In this document: piece by piece, positions 1 to 7,648 of the stretch | Position numbering within the stretch: the first letter of the stretch is position 1 | How the letters are laid out: each line of letters opens with the position of its first letter | Assembly (NCBI GenBank): GCA_002405435.1 | Contig: DHLU01000108.1 | Coordinates: 16,077 to 44,059 of the forward strand | Origin: Flavobacteriales bacterium UBA4660 | GTDB lineage: Bacteria > Bacteroidota > Bacteroidia > Flavobacteriales_D > Sanyastnellaceae | Length of the DNA: 27,983 nucleotides | Direction of reading: 5' to 3' | The notes under the pieces: model-generated | What the model was told of the DNA's origin: nothing | Database searches by the model: none | The model's input: only the letters and a program-made list of their open reading frames with translations | Made by a program: the position numbers and the translations under genes

Positions 1-629
1 GCATCGGAGAGGGCGATACGGGACCAAATACCGGCGGCATGGGCGCCGTATCTCCTGTGCCCTTTGTGAATGATGATTTTCGTGAAAAGGTGGTGCAGCG
101 GATTGTGAGGCCCACCCTGCGCGGCCTTCATGAGGAAAAAATTGAATACCGCGGATTCATATTCATCGGACTGATGAAAGTCGGCGACGAGCCCTATGTG
201 ATCGAATACAACTGCCGCATGGGCGATCCGGAAACCGAAGCGGTAATTCCCCGAATCAAGAGCGATCTACTAGATCTGTTTGAAGCAGTAGCAACCGGTA
301 CACTCAGCGAAAGAGACCTTACCACCGATGGCCGCACGGCCGCTACGGTCGTGTTGGTCTCGGAAGGCTATCCGGGTGACTACCAGAAGGGAAAGGCGGT
401 ATCAGGACTTGAGCAGGCCCGCGGTGAAATGGTCTTTCATGCCGGTACACGGTTGTCAAAAGACAAGGTGGTTACGGCAGGAGGACGTGTTTTTGCAGTC
501 ACCGGCATGGGTGCCAACCTGGAAGAGGCCCTCGCGGCTGCATACGCCAATGCTGCGGTTATTGAATTCACCGGTAAAACCTGTCGCGGCGACATCGGAC
601 GCGACCTGCTCAGCCTGGCCGGCAGGTAG
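1..629 (+). CDS. purD: Phosphoribosylamine-glycine ligase (GARS), 3' part only
   Basis: Second step of de novo purine synthesis in the cytoplasm: ATP-dependent joining of glycine to 5-phosphoribosylamine. The reading frame is open from base 3 and the 5' half of the gene lies outside the window; about 208 C-terminal residues remain of a family usually near 420-430. The visible part starts inside the ATP-grasp domain: the GDTGPNTGGMGA loop, then YRGFIFIGLM, and the metal/ATP-binding EYNCRMGDPETEAV segment, all typical of PurD. The remainder is the C-terminal domain that closes on the active site (VVLVSEGYPGDYQKG, then HAGT and GGRVFAVTG). It ends with TAG at 627-629. The next gene is convergent, so purD is the last gene of its transcript here. 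Identification is by clear motif recognition. Confidence 0.96.
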   Translation, partial: IGEGDTGPNTGGMGAVSPVPFVNDDFREKVVQRIVRPTLRGLHEEKIEYRGFIFIGLMKVGDEPYVIEYNCRMGDPETEAVIPRIKSDLLDLFEAVATGTLSERDLTTDGRTAATVVLVSEGYPGDYQKGKAVSGLEQARGEMVFHAGTRLSKDKVVTAGGRVFAVTGMGANLEEALAAAYANAAVIEFTGKTCRGDIGRDLLSLAGR

Positions 630-761
630 GAGATAAAAGGGGACTAACGGATAGCACTGACTGTAAGAAGCGTGCGCGCTGCAAGCAGGAACGTGGAGAC
701 AACGCGTGACTTCCGCCAGGCCAAAGCCTTGGAGAGCGCTTGCCGGCTTATCGGTGACAGG

Positions 762-950
762 TCAAGGCGTAGTGCCTTGCTCGGCGGCCTTTTTGTTGTA
801 GGCGCCCTGACGACGCAGCCAGTAGAAAATGCCTACGAATGCGATGGCAACGCAGATCCAGTTAAACCAATGGCTTGTGGGTTCAAGCACGTGCTTGAAA
901 GACCATTGCAGCGCATCGGCGATGGGGTAGAGTATGTCCTGGAAATTCAT
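762..950 (-). CDS. Small single-pass membrane protein, DUF6341-like
   Basis: 62-residue protein starting MNFQDILYPI. An amphipathic N-terminus is followed by a tryptophan-rich hydrophobic segment (HWFNWICVAIAFVGIFYWL, about residues 27-45) and a short basic, hydrophilic tail. This resembles the small DUF6341 proteins that in flavobacteria sit beside purD and a DUF6427 gene (recalled from family knowledge, not searched). The frame is open further upstream to 1082, but the ATG at 950 is chosen because the extra residues are non-hydrophobic and low in quality, and because a TAnnTTTG element lies 20 bases upstream of this ATG. Convergent with purD and divergent from the gene at 1036. Function unknown; a role in the envelope is inferred from the membrane segment only. 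Confidence 0.72.
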   Translation of the reverse strand: MNFQDILYPIADALQWSFKHVLEPTSHWFNWICVAIAFVGIFYWLRRQGAYNKKAAEQGTTP

Positions 951-969
951 TGTTAAAAAAAATGTGGGG

Positions 970-977
970 CAAAAATA
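970..977 (-). promoter_or_regulatory. Bacteroidota -7 element for the DUF6341-like gene
   Basis: Reading the minus strand the bases are TATTTTTG, an exact match to TAnnTTTG, 20 bases upstream of the ATG at 950. No TTTG -33 element is seen at the usual 17-23 base spacing, so this rests on the -7 match and position. Confidence 0.5.
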
Positions 978-1035
978 GGGGAGACGGTCTCTCTCCGGTG
1001 CAGGGGGCGCAAATTTGTGGCTGGAATTAATGTCC

Positions 1036-2025
1036 ATGATTCTCAGGCAATTTGTCTCCAACTCCCCCTTTCTATTGGTCAATGCGCCGCTGATTGCCGG
1101 CGGGGTATTGATTCCGGCGGGCTACGCCGGCAGGCTGCACATTCAGGAGTTGGCCGTTCCCGGTGATGCCTTGTTTGGCTGGTGCACGGGTCAGCTGCCG
1201 CTGTGCGCTGTCATGGCCACGGTATTGATTACTGCATCGGCCTGGCTGATGAACGCCATCTTCAACCGGTATGAGTTTTACAGCGCGGCCGTGTTTGCCC
1301 CTTCGCTGCTGTGCACGACAGCACTGGTTGCGGGCAGTCTTCCAGCACTCAACCTACCCGCCTTACTGGCCTTTTTGCTGGTGCTCATTTCGCTGCACCG
1401 TCTGTTGGGTGTACACCGGCAACCCGTTGTGCTGCGCACGTGTTTTGAGTCGGCCTTTTTTGCCGGTCTGGCGGCGTTAACCTATCCGCCCGCTATGGGT
1501 ACACTGGCGGGCCTGGTGATGGCCCTGGCCCTGGCGAGGAGTTTCAACTGGCGCGAATTCGCCATGCTGGTGCTGGGCTATTCCGTGCCTTTTGTTTACT
1601 GGCTGGTGTTTAAGTTCTGGTTTCGCGAGACAGACCGGATGTATTTGTTTGTGAAGTCTCACGACAGGAAGGCACTTGCGGCTCAGATGTTTTCTGCCGA
1701 GAGCATCTGGTTTATGGCTTCCCTGCTGGCGGTCTTACTGATGGCCCTGCCGCGGTATTACTTCCCCGGAGAGCGCTTGACAAACCGGTCGCACAATACC
1801 AGAAGGGTGTTTATGGCCATGGCCCTCACCTATGCCCTGGCTGTGCCCGCATCGGTCGTGCTGCAGGGTGCCTGGTCGGCAAGTCCGGCCGTGCTGATGT
1901 TTGCCGTGGTGGCGGCGGCATGGTTTAGCAACTACAGGTTTTCGCTGCTGGCGCCGTTTGTGTTTTACGCCTGGCTGGGCATAATGGCCTGGCTGACCTG
2001 GCGGCAGTGGCAGGTTGGAGGCTGA
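1036..2025 (+). CDS. Polytopic inner-membrane protein, DUF6427-like
   Basis: About 329 residues, almost entirely hydrophobic with short charged loops, consistent with roughly eight to ten membrane-spanning helices. The N-terminus MILRQFVSNSPFLLVNAPLI matches the style of DUF6427 proteins, which begin with a short MI/ML-x-x-x-F segment before the first membrane helix; this is why the ATG at 1036 is preferred over the ATG at 1030 or the TTG at 1015 in the same frame. Middle helices include ALLAFLLVLISLHRLLGV, and charged loops such as FRETDRMYLFVKSHDRKAL are probably cytoplasmic. In flavobacteria DUF6427 genes lie next to DUF6341 and nucleotide metabolism genes, as here. No catalytic motif is visible and the function is unknown. 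Confidence 0.8.
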   Translation: MILRQFVSNSPFLLVNAPLIAGGVLIPAGYAGRLHIQELAVPGDALFGWCTGQLPLCAVMATVLITASAWLMNAIFNRYEFYSAAVFAPSLLCTTALVAGSLPALNLPALLAFLLVLISLHRLLGVHRQPVVLRTCFESAFFAGLAALTYPPAMGTLAGLVMALALARSFNWREFAMLVLGYSVPFVYWLVFKFWFRETDRMYLFVKSHDRKALAAQMFSAESIWFMASLLAVLLMALPRYYFPGERLTNRSHNTRRVFMAMALTYALAVPASVVLQGAWSASPAVLMFAVVAAAWFSNYRFSLLAPFVFYAWLGIMAWLTWRQWQVGG

Positions 2026-2048
2026 TGCACGCGAAGGTGCGCGTGGGA

Positions 2049-2540
2049 TTAGAAGCGGTACCTGACCGACAAGGCACCGTTGTCGCCGATGAATCCGTTG
2101 AATCCAATCAGGTTGAATGCTGGTTTCCAGTCGAGGGCAACCATAAACGGCGTGTTGCCGATAAAGTATTCCAGACCCAATATGCCATCTACTCCGATGA
2201 CAGCCCGGGAACCTGTGTAGGATTCATCCCACCAGGGGTGATCGGCATACCATGAATAAAAGCCCAGGTGTCCGCCACCGCCCGCAAACCACTGAAGTCC
2301 GTCAACATCAAAGGCCGGGTAGTGCCACTCATAGAGCGCAGTGACAGACCAGCCTCTGTAGCGGCTGGCCAGGATGAATTGAAAGGCATTTTCATCAGAC
2401 ACGTAGTGCTGGAAGGTGATGCCAGGAGAATAACCGAGCCGAAGGCCCACTGCGTTGTCAAGGCTGCCCGCCTGGGCTGAGGCCTGCCTGAAAAAGAGAC
2501 ACAGCAACAGGCACACAAGGATGATACGAAGGAACTTCAT
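2049..2540 (-). CDS. Small outer-membrane beta-barrel protein
   Basis: 163 residues. A signal peptide (MKFLRIILVCLLLCLFFRQASA, cleavage before QAGS) is followed by alternating amphipathic strands rich in Gly and aromatics, and the protein ends in RYRF, a terminal aromatic typical of substrates of the BAM complex. Segments such as DGILGLEYFIG and ALDWKPAFNLIG are familiar from small Bacteroidota porin-like proteins of unknown role; the size suggests an eight-stranded barrel. It starts one base after the stop codon of the lipoprotein gene (2542-3066), so the two are almost certainly cotranscribed and perhaps work together in the outer membrane. No ligand or enzyme activity can be assigned. Confidence 0.82.
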   Translation of the reverse strand: MKFLRIILVCLLLCLFFRQASAQAGSLDNAVGLRLGYSPGITFQHYVSDENAFQFILASRYRGWSVTALYEWHYPAFDVDGLQWFAGGGGHLGFYSWYADHPWWDESYTGSRAVIGVDGILGLEYFIGNTPFMVALDWKPAFNLIGFNGFIGDNGALSVRYRF

Positions 2541-2541
2541 G

Positions 2542-3066
2542 TTATTGAAGGGTTATATGGTATTTCGAACTAAACGCCTTTTGCGACTCGATAAATGCAG
2601 ACATGTTGCCCGCAAACTCGGTTTGTATACGACTGCGGATGACGTTTTCAGAATCGGCTATCGCAGGAAGGCTGCGCAGGGAGTCATTGAGCTTCACCAG
2701 TGAGATCAATTTCCGGTAGTCTGTATCTACCAGATGATCGAGCGATGCAAAAAGCTGCCGGGCGGCATTTTGCAGGTTGGGATCATGCCGGAATGGGCCA
2801 ATGGAGTCGATCGCAAGTTTGCTGTCCTTGATGGTGGTATGAAGCCTGAGGAACTCATGGTCGAGCTTCTCAAAGGAGCCGGAGGAATCATTAAACGCCG
2901 AATCCAGCAAATCAAACGACTGCATGATCTTGTTTTCGTAGGTGATGATCCGGTCATTATAGGCCGCGGCCTGTTCGGAGCGGTTGATGCAGGAAGCCAG
3001 GACTGTGAGCAACACGGCCAGCGCAAGGTGGCGGGTAACGGAGCGACCGGACGAATTCATTTTCAT
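2542..3066 (-). CDS. Putative lipoprotein with helical ectodomain
   Basis: 174 residues. A basic N-region, a hydrophobic stretch and a lipobox (VLASC, Cys26) point to processing by signal peptidase II and lipid anchoring. The mature part is hydrophilic and predicted by eye to be helical: an NDRIITYENKIMQSFDLLDSAF segment, then regularly spaced hydrophobics, with no aromatic-rich or catalytic motif. I do not recognise the family with certainty. It is followed after one base by the small beta-barrel gene, and lies 48 bases downstream of the helical-repeat gene (3115-4620) on the same strand. A good TAnnTTTG element 11 bases ahead of its start suggests the lipoprotein / barrel pair has its own promoter. 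Confidence 0.8.
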   Translation of the reverse strand: MKMNSSGRSVTRHLALAVLLTVLASCINRSEQAAAYNDRIITYENKIMQSFDLLDSAFNDSSGSFEKLDHEFLRLHTTIKDSKLAIDSIGPFRHDPNLQNAARQLFASLDHLVDTDYRKLISLVKLNDSLRSLPAIADSENVIRSRIQTEFAGNMSAFIESQKAFSSKYHITLQ

Positions 3067-3077
3067 CTTGTAAATGC

Positions 3078-3085
3078 CAAAAATA
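3078..3085 (-). promoter_or_regulatory. Bacteroidota -7 element for the lipoprotein / barrel pair
   Basis: Minus-strand TATTTTTG, an exact TAnnTTTG match, 11 bases upstream of the lipoprotein ATG at 3066, in the 48-base gap after the upstream gene. No -33 TTTG is visible at standard spacing. Confidence 0.5.
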
Positions 3086-3114
3086 ATCGAGGATCAGGTT
3101 GTTGGAGGAGTGAA

Positions 3115-4620
3115 TTATCCATCAGCGGGCTGCATCATTTCAAGCAGGAGAGTATAGTAGTCGCGGCCAAGCATTTTAGACTTCAGCCAGCAGAAAAAGG
3201 TGATGGCCTGGGTGTCTTCCCGGTCGCCGGGAAGTGCGAGGTTGGCTGACTCCAGCTCTTTTTCGAAGGCAGGCGTGCGCACCGCTCCCGGGTCCAGCAT
3301 AAGCTTTCGGATGAACCCGGTGAAAACACCGGCGCGCTGGTAAAAGGGCTGCTGCAGAAAGGCGGCGAAGGTGCGTTCAAGATTTTGAACACTGCGCAGG
3401 GCAATATCGTCGTGGCCGAGTTCGAGTTGAATAATGATATGAATAAGGTCGCGCTTGAAACGCCATTCTTTGCCCATTTTTTTCTCGAGCCATTGGTCGC
3501 TGTGGCCGATGCCCAGCAGCACTTTGTTGGCCTCCCTGAAGTTGCGCGATTGAAACAGGTAAACGCAGAGGTTGATTTGCATGTTGATGCGCTGCGCAAG
3601 GGGCAACTTGAAGGGGTTGTTGGTAAGTGCAGCCCGCAGTTTCCGTATGGCCTGCTCATTGTCTCCGCTGTACGAATGCAGGGCGCATTGCAGCAGGAGC
3701 ATCCGGGCCCGGTGTACAGGATAGCGCGCCGCCGAAACACCCGACAACCGTTTTTGCATTTCTTCCAGAAATTCAGCAGACTCGATGAACTTCCTGCTGC
3801 GGTACTTTACATGCGCAATCATGTACAAAATATCGAGCACCCTTTCAGGATCTGCATCTTCCACACGCACCAGCTGTCGCCATGTGCGAACGGCAAATTG
3901 CTCAAACCTTCGGTAGTCGCGCGTTGGCATAACCGCGCTGCGGGCAATGGTGAGAATGAGGTGCATAAACACGACATTGCGCTGTACTTCCTTGCCCATG
4001 TCGATTTGCCTGAAGGTACTCCTGGTCATGGCGTCTAGGTCAGGAATCCTGCCGTCGGCCCGGGCGCGTGCCAACTGGTTTCTGATCATGCCGAGTGCCA
4101 TGCGCATCTTGTCTTCAAGTGTCTTGCGTCGTTTGTTTTCCTCCCATTGTTCGATGAGCGGCTGCACCTCCAGTCCGAGCTGGTGCGCGTGCTCTACCTG
4201 AAAAGAAAGAAGTTCGTCTATGTCTTGCCACCATTGTTGTTCTCCGGCCAGCCGGGTAGCGCGGGTGAGCAACACAGCAGCGCCACCGGCTGCGTCGCGG
4301 TTAAGCAGATACCGGGCTGCTGTTTTCCACGTGTGGAGTTTCTGCCGCAGCGGAGAAGATTCCTCGCGGTATTCTTCAGCTATGAACGAAAGCAGGTGCT
4401 GCGAAAGCCTCTTGCGCACGCTGTGGTAGGCGTTGAGGTTGGCCTGCCCGTAGAGGGCGCCGGCCGCGCGCCGGCCCGCAGGGGCATCCGTGCGAAGGAG
4501 CGCGCGAAACAACCGGAGGTCTTTTCTGCCATCCTTTCCGCCCTTTCCCCCGAGGAGTCGCTGAAAATGTGCGCGCTCAGCGGGCAGCATGCAGCCAATG
4601 ATCTCCCGGATAATATCCAT
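3115..4620 (-). CDS. TPR-like alpha-helical repeat protein, function unknown
   Basis: 501 residues, no signal peptide, so cytoplasmic. Composition is that of an alpha-solenoid: many Leu/Ala/Arg helices with TPR-like spacing (for example HRARMLLLQCALHSYSGDNEQAI, then KLPLAQRINMQINLCVYLF and RNFREANKVL). The N-terminal region with a lysine-rich linker, an RKDLRLFRALL helix and an AYHSVRKRLSQHLLSFI helix resembles the N-terminus of a set of uncharacterised Bacteroidota proteins that I recall but cannot name. No enzyme motif is seen, so a scaffold or protein-interaction role is likely. It starts at the ATG at 4620, divergent from the acyltransferase fusion across 167 bases, and is followed on the same strand by the lipoprotein and barrel genes. 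Whether it shares a function with them is open. Confidence 0.82.
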   Translation of the reverse strand: MDIIREIIGCMLPAERAHFQRLLGGKGGKDGRKDLRLFRALLRTDAPAGRRAAGALYGQANLNAYHSVRKRLSQHLLSFIAEEYREESSPLRQKLHTWKTAARYLLNRDAAGGAAVLLTRATRLAGEQQWWQDIDELLSFQVEHAHQLGLEVQPLIEQWEENKRRKTLEDKMRMALGMIRNQLARARADGRIPDLDAMTRSTFRQIDMGKEVQRNVVFMHLILTIARSAVMPTRDYRRFEQFAVRTWRQLVRVEDADPERVLDILYMIAHVKYRSRKFIESAEFLEEMQKRLSGVSAARYPVHRARMLLLQCALHSYSGDNEQAIRKLRAALTNNPFKLPLAQRINMQINLCVYLFQSRNFREANKVLLGIGHSDQWLEKKMGKEWRFKRDLIHIIIQLELGHDDIALRSVQNLERTFAAFLQQPFYQRAGVFTGFIRKLMLDPGAVRTPAFEKELESANLALPGDREDTQAITFFCWLKSKMLGRDYYTLLLEMMQPADG

Positions 4621-4762
4621 AAAAACGCGTACGTATGTTGAATCCTAACATCAATACAAATATCAGATAATCACTGTAATAATAATTCTTTACCTAAAAA
4701 AATGCATAAATACGGCATACGGATTTTGAAAGTGTCGGAGGCAGGTTTACCGGTACCGCCCC

Positions 4763-4770
4763 TACGTTTG
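4763..4770 (+). promoter_or_regulatory. Bacteroidota -7 element for the acyltransferase fusion gene
   Basis: TACGTTTG matches TAnnTTTG exactly and lies 17 bases before the ATG at 4788, in the divergent intergenic region. No TTTG lies at the right distance for -33 (the nearest, 4725-4728, is 34 bases away). Confidence 0.5.
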
Positions 4771-4787
4771 TCTTTCAGATTGCATCC

Positions 4788-6677
4788 ATGGCCTACTTTC
4801 TTATTGGCATACTTACTTTCATACTGAGAAGCATAGTGGTGACCTATGGCCACGTGTTTTTTTCCATACACCGGGTCAACCATACGCGCATTCCTGCCCA
4901 TGGTGGTGCGATGTTGGTAATCAACCACACCTCTTACCTGGATTTTGTGATGGCCATCTGTGTATCGCCCCGACCGGTAAAGTTTGTCACAAATACGTAT
5001 ACCTATAGCCGGCCGTGGCTCAAGGGCCTGATGAAAATGCTCAATTTTATTCCCGTCAGGCCCGGCCTCAGCGCAGAAGCCAGGGAGGCGTTCAACCAGG
5101 CTGTCAGGCGGGAAACAGAACGCGGTCACGTGGTGGTCATTTTCGCCGAAGGCATGGTTTCGCGCACCGGACAACTGCTGGAATTCAGGAAAGGCGTCGA
5201 ACACCTTTCTGCCCTGCTCAACGTGCCGGTCATTCCGGTACACTTCGACAACCTGGTGGGCAGCGCCTTTAGTTTTCGCGCAGGCTCAAACCGCATGGAG
5301 CGCTTTTCGCTCCGGCATTGGAGGCGAAGGGTCACCCTGCGCGTGGGCATGCCCATACACGGTAAAATTGAGGCGGCTGTGCTCAGGGAAAAAATGAAGG
5401 ATCTTGAATGTGAGTCTTTCGCCGAACGGATAGACCGTGCGCCCGGACTGATGCGGATTATCCAACGCAACCTTCGTCCGGGTGCCGGCGGATCGTGGTC
5501 GGCCGGAGACGCGGCCCAGGGCTTTGACACATTGCCCGAATCCCTGTCGCGCCTGCACCGCGCGTTGTCCGATGCCCTGCGCGATGAGAAGACGGTGGTC
5601 GTACTCCTTCCCGCATCAACGATGCAGTTGCGTATCAACCTCTACCTGTTTAGCCGGGGGATTTGCATTGTCAATGCAGACCCCGACTGGGACAATGAGG
5701 AACGTCTGCACGTATGCCGAAAGACAGGTGCTTCCACCCTGATTACTTCGCGGGCCTGGAAAGCCGTTCGGTGTGGTCCGGTGGAGCAGCGGATCATTCA
5801 CGTTGAAGACCTCAACCTTGCCTTTGAAAACGGACGTAAGGTGGGCATCAGTTGCCGCAAGCAGCGCTGTCCGATGCCGCCCTCTCCTGAGCCCCTGCCC
5901 GCGGTCGTTTTTTTCGACGGCAGGGGAGAGGCGCTCACGCCTGTTTCGCTTACACAACAAAACCTGCTGGCAGTAATCGTCGGACTGCGTCAGGTGCAGT
6001 TTTTTCCGAAGGGCGCTCGCTTTTTCTCCGACTTGCCTATGTACCACAGCTACGGCTGGGTACTGCAGTTTTTATTGCCGCTGGTATGCGATCTCCGCTA
6101 CACGGGTCTGGGTTCGGGTGCCGGACCGGCCGATTTCAATGCGGCACTTGCCGCCAGCGGTGCCGATACCGTGCTGTGCACGCCCGCTCAATTGCGATCG
6201 CTGGCCGCAGCCTATGCACCAGCAGCATTTCCAACGCTCGTCACGGTATTTACCGCTGATATCGATCCGCGGCACCCGTCGGTAGCCGCACTTGAACAAA
6301 CCGGACTCCGGATATATACCTGCGCAGGACTCAACCGCACTTCTTCCGTGTGTTGCGTCAATACCCAGGATTTTACCGGTGTGGATATTGCCGGAGAAGC
6401 GCTGGCACAGCCAGGCCACGCGGCCGGTACCATTGGCAAACCTCTTCCCGGATTGTGTATGCGTCCCTTTTCGCCCCATGGAAAACCGGCTGAATGGGGC
6501 AGGCTGTATGTGCGGGGAGCCGCCGTGGCCCGGTCGTCTGAAGGGTCTGCACCCGAGGGCTGGGTGGCAACGCCCTGGGAGGGACAGGTGCTCGAGAGCG
6601 GCTTTGTGCAGGTGAGCGCCATGGCGCATGAATCCCTGGCAACGGGCGACGGGAACGCCAGCGCACCGGAGGCGTAA
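4788..6677 (+). CDS. PlsC-type acyltransferase fused to a degenerate acyl-activating (AMP-binding) domain, Aas-like
   Basis: 629 residues. The N-terminal half is a 1-acylglycerol-phosphate-type acyltransferase: a hydrophobic N-terminal helix, the HX4D catalytic motif as NHTSYLD (His47, Asp52), the substrate-binding FAEGMVSRTG block (Glu121, Gly122) and a VPVIPVHFD block near residue 147. It probably acylates a lysophospholipid or similar lipid at the inner membrane. Residues from about 240 resemble the AMP-binding half of Aas (acyl-ACP synthetase / acyltransferase, same domain order), with recognisable PMYHSYGW (417-424) and GTIGKPLPG, but the phosphate-binding loop is replaced by DGRGEALTP (377-385), the GYGxTE motif by CAGLNRT (512-518), the TGD Asp is absent (GWVATPWEG, 591-599), and the C-terminal lid with the catalytic lysine is missing. 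The second half therefore probably cannot adenylate fatty acids. truB follows 9 bases later. Confidence 0.85.
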   Translation: MAYFLIGILTFILRSIVVTYGHVFFSIHRVNHTRIPAHGGAMLVINHTSYLDFVMAICVSPRPVKFVTNTYTYSRPWLKGLMKMLNFIPVRPGLSAEAREAFNQAVRRETERGHVVVIFAEGMVSRTGQLLEFRKGVEHLSALLNVPVIPVHFDNLVGSAFSFRAGSNRMERFSLRHWRRRVTLRVGMPIHGKIEAAVLREKMKDLECESFAERIDRAPGLMRIIQRNLRPGAGGSWSAGDAAQGFDTLPESLSRLHRALSDALRDEKTVVVLLPASTMQLRINLYLFSRGICIVNADPDWDNEERLHVCRKTGASTLITSRAWKAVRCGPVEQRIIHVEDLNLAFENGRKVGISCRKQRCPMPPSPEPLPAVVFFDGRGEALTPVSLTQQNLLAVIVGLRQVQFFPKGARFFSDLPMYHSYGWVLQFLLPLVCDLRYTGLGSGAGPADFNAALAASGADTVLCTPAQLRSLAAAYAPAAFPTLVTVFTADIDPRHPSVAALEQTGLRIYTCAGLNRTSSVCCVNTQDFTGVDIAGEALAQPGHAAGTIGKPLPGLCMRPFSPHGKPAEWGRLYVRGAAVARSSEGSAPEGWVATPWEGQVLESGFVQVSAMAHESLATGDGNASAPEA

Positions 6678-6682
6678 CTTTG
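6675..6682 (+). promoter_or_regulatory. Bacteroidota -7 element directly ahead of truB
   Basis: TAACTTTG matches TAnnTTTG exactly. It overlaps the stop codon of the upstream gene (6675-6677) and ends four bases before the truB ATG at 6687, so a transcript from it would have almost no leader. No -33 element is apparent inside the upstream coding sequence. Confidence 0.45.
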
Positions 6683-6686
6683 CCCC

Positions 6687-7433
6687 ATGCATTCAGCAAG
6701 CGGGCAGCCAAACACACTGGAGGAATTGGTTTCGGATTCAGTCATTCTCATCGACAAGCCTTATACCTGGACCTCCTTCGATGTAGTCAATAAAATCAAG
6801 TGGTTTGCCCGTCATCAACTCGGCTTGCCACCATTTAAAATCGGCCATGCGGGAACACTGGATCCATTGGCTACCGGATTGCTCGTGGTCTGCACCGGTA
6901 AGGCCACCAAACGCATTGCTTCCATTCAGGGGGGAGAGAAGGAATACCTGGCTGCCTTGCATTTTGGCCAGACCACGCCCAGTTTTGATCTCGAAACGGA
7001 ACCCGAAGGCAATTACCCTACCGGCCAACTCGGCAAAGAACAACTCAATGGTGTGCTCGGAACCTTCCGCGGAGAACAGTGGCAGCGCCCGCCGGTCTTT
7101 AGTGCCAAGCAGATCAAGGGGCAGCGGGCCTACCACGCTGCACGCAACGGCGAACGGCCTGAAATTCCTCCGGTGCGGGTCGTCATCAGTGATCTTGTGA
7201 TTGAGCGTTGCCAATTGCCCGAACTCGAAATCAGGGTGCGCTGTTCCAAGGGCACCTATATCCGCGCCCTGGCCAACGACATAGGCGAAAGAGCCGGATC
7301 CGGAGCCTATCTCAAGGCCCTGCGCCGCACAGAAAGTGCACCCTATCGGGTAGACCAGGCCATATCGCCCCTGGCATTGCTTAACCACCTCCGCCAACTG
7401 GCCGGTTTACCCGAAGAAACCAGGCCGGTATAG
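6687..7433 (+). CDS. truB: tRNA pseudouridine(55) synthase TruB
   Basis: 248 residues, the usual size for Bacteroidota TruB lacking a large C-terminal PUA extension. It isomerises U55 in the T-loop of tRNAs. Diagnostic features: VILIDKPYTWTSFDVVNKI at the N-terminus, the catalytic block GHAGTLDPLATGLL with nucleophile Asp59, the KEYLAALHFGQTTPSFDLE segment, PPVFSAKQIKGQRAY, and CSKGTYIRALANDIG with its conserved RNA-contacting basic residues. The ATG at 6687 gives a short extra N-terminus (MHSASGQPNTLEELVSDS) before the conserved core; no later ATG precedes the core. truB next to queA is an arrangement I recall from Flavobacteria, where undecaprenyl diphosphatase usually precedes truB; here the acyltransferase fusion is in that place. 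Confidence 0.96.
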   Translation: MHSASGQPNTLEELVSDSVILIDKPYTWTSFDVVNKIKWFARHQLGLPPFKIGHAGTLDPLATGLLVVCTGKATKRIASIQGGEKEYLAALHFGQTTPSFDLETEPEGNYPTGQLGKEQLNGVLGTFRGEQWQRPPVFSAKQIKGQRAYHAARNGERPEIPPVRVVISDLVIERCQLPELEIRVRCSKGTYIRALANDIGERAGSGAYLKALRRTESAPYRVDQAISPLALLNHLRQLAGLPEETRPV

Positions 7434-7648
7434 AGACCTGCTATCCCCTTTCACCGGGTCCGCTCACCCCAGCCAGGGCATCACGAGGTGCCATCACGGA
7501 AATAAATACACCTTGTAATTACCAATAAATCAACATATTGGCTTTTTTACTTTACAAAGGCCGGCAGAAAAATTACATTCGCGGCCCACTTGTAAATGCC
7601 TTAGAAGCCTCGAAATGATTTGGAGTTTACAGGTACTAACATCTCTGT
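7434..7648 (+). other. Intergenic region truB-queA (215 bases)
   Basis: AT-rich centre with no open frame of note. A near-consensus -7 (TACATTCG, 7574-7581) lies 67 bases ahead of the first queA ATG and may serve it. No hairpin with a T-tract is evident after truB, and no tRNA-like T-loop is seen. Confidence 0.3.

Noticed and set aside
672..956. 94-codon open frame on the plus strand
   Set aside because: It is largely antisense to the DUF6341-like gene and its translation shows no hydrophobic or domain pattern.
3385..4038. 217-codon open frame on the plus strand inside the TPR-like gene
   Set aside because: Antisense shadow of a high-GC coding region; no domain pattern, no promoter, and the minus-strand protein has clear helical periodicity.
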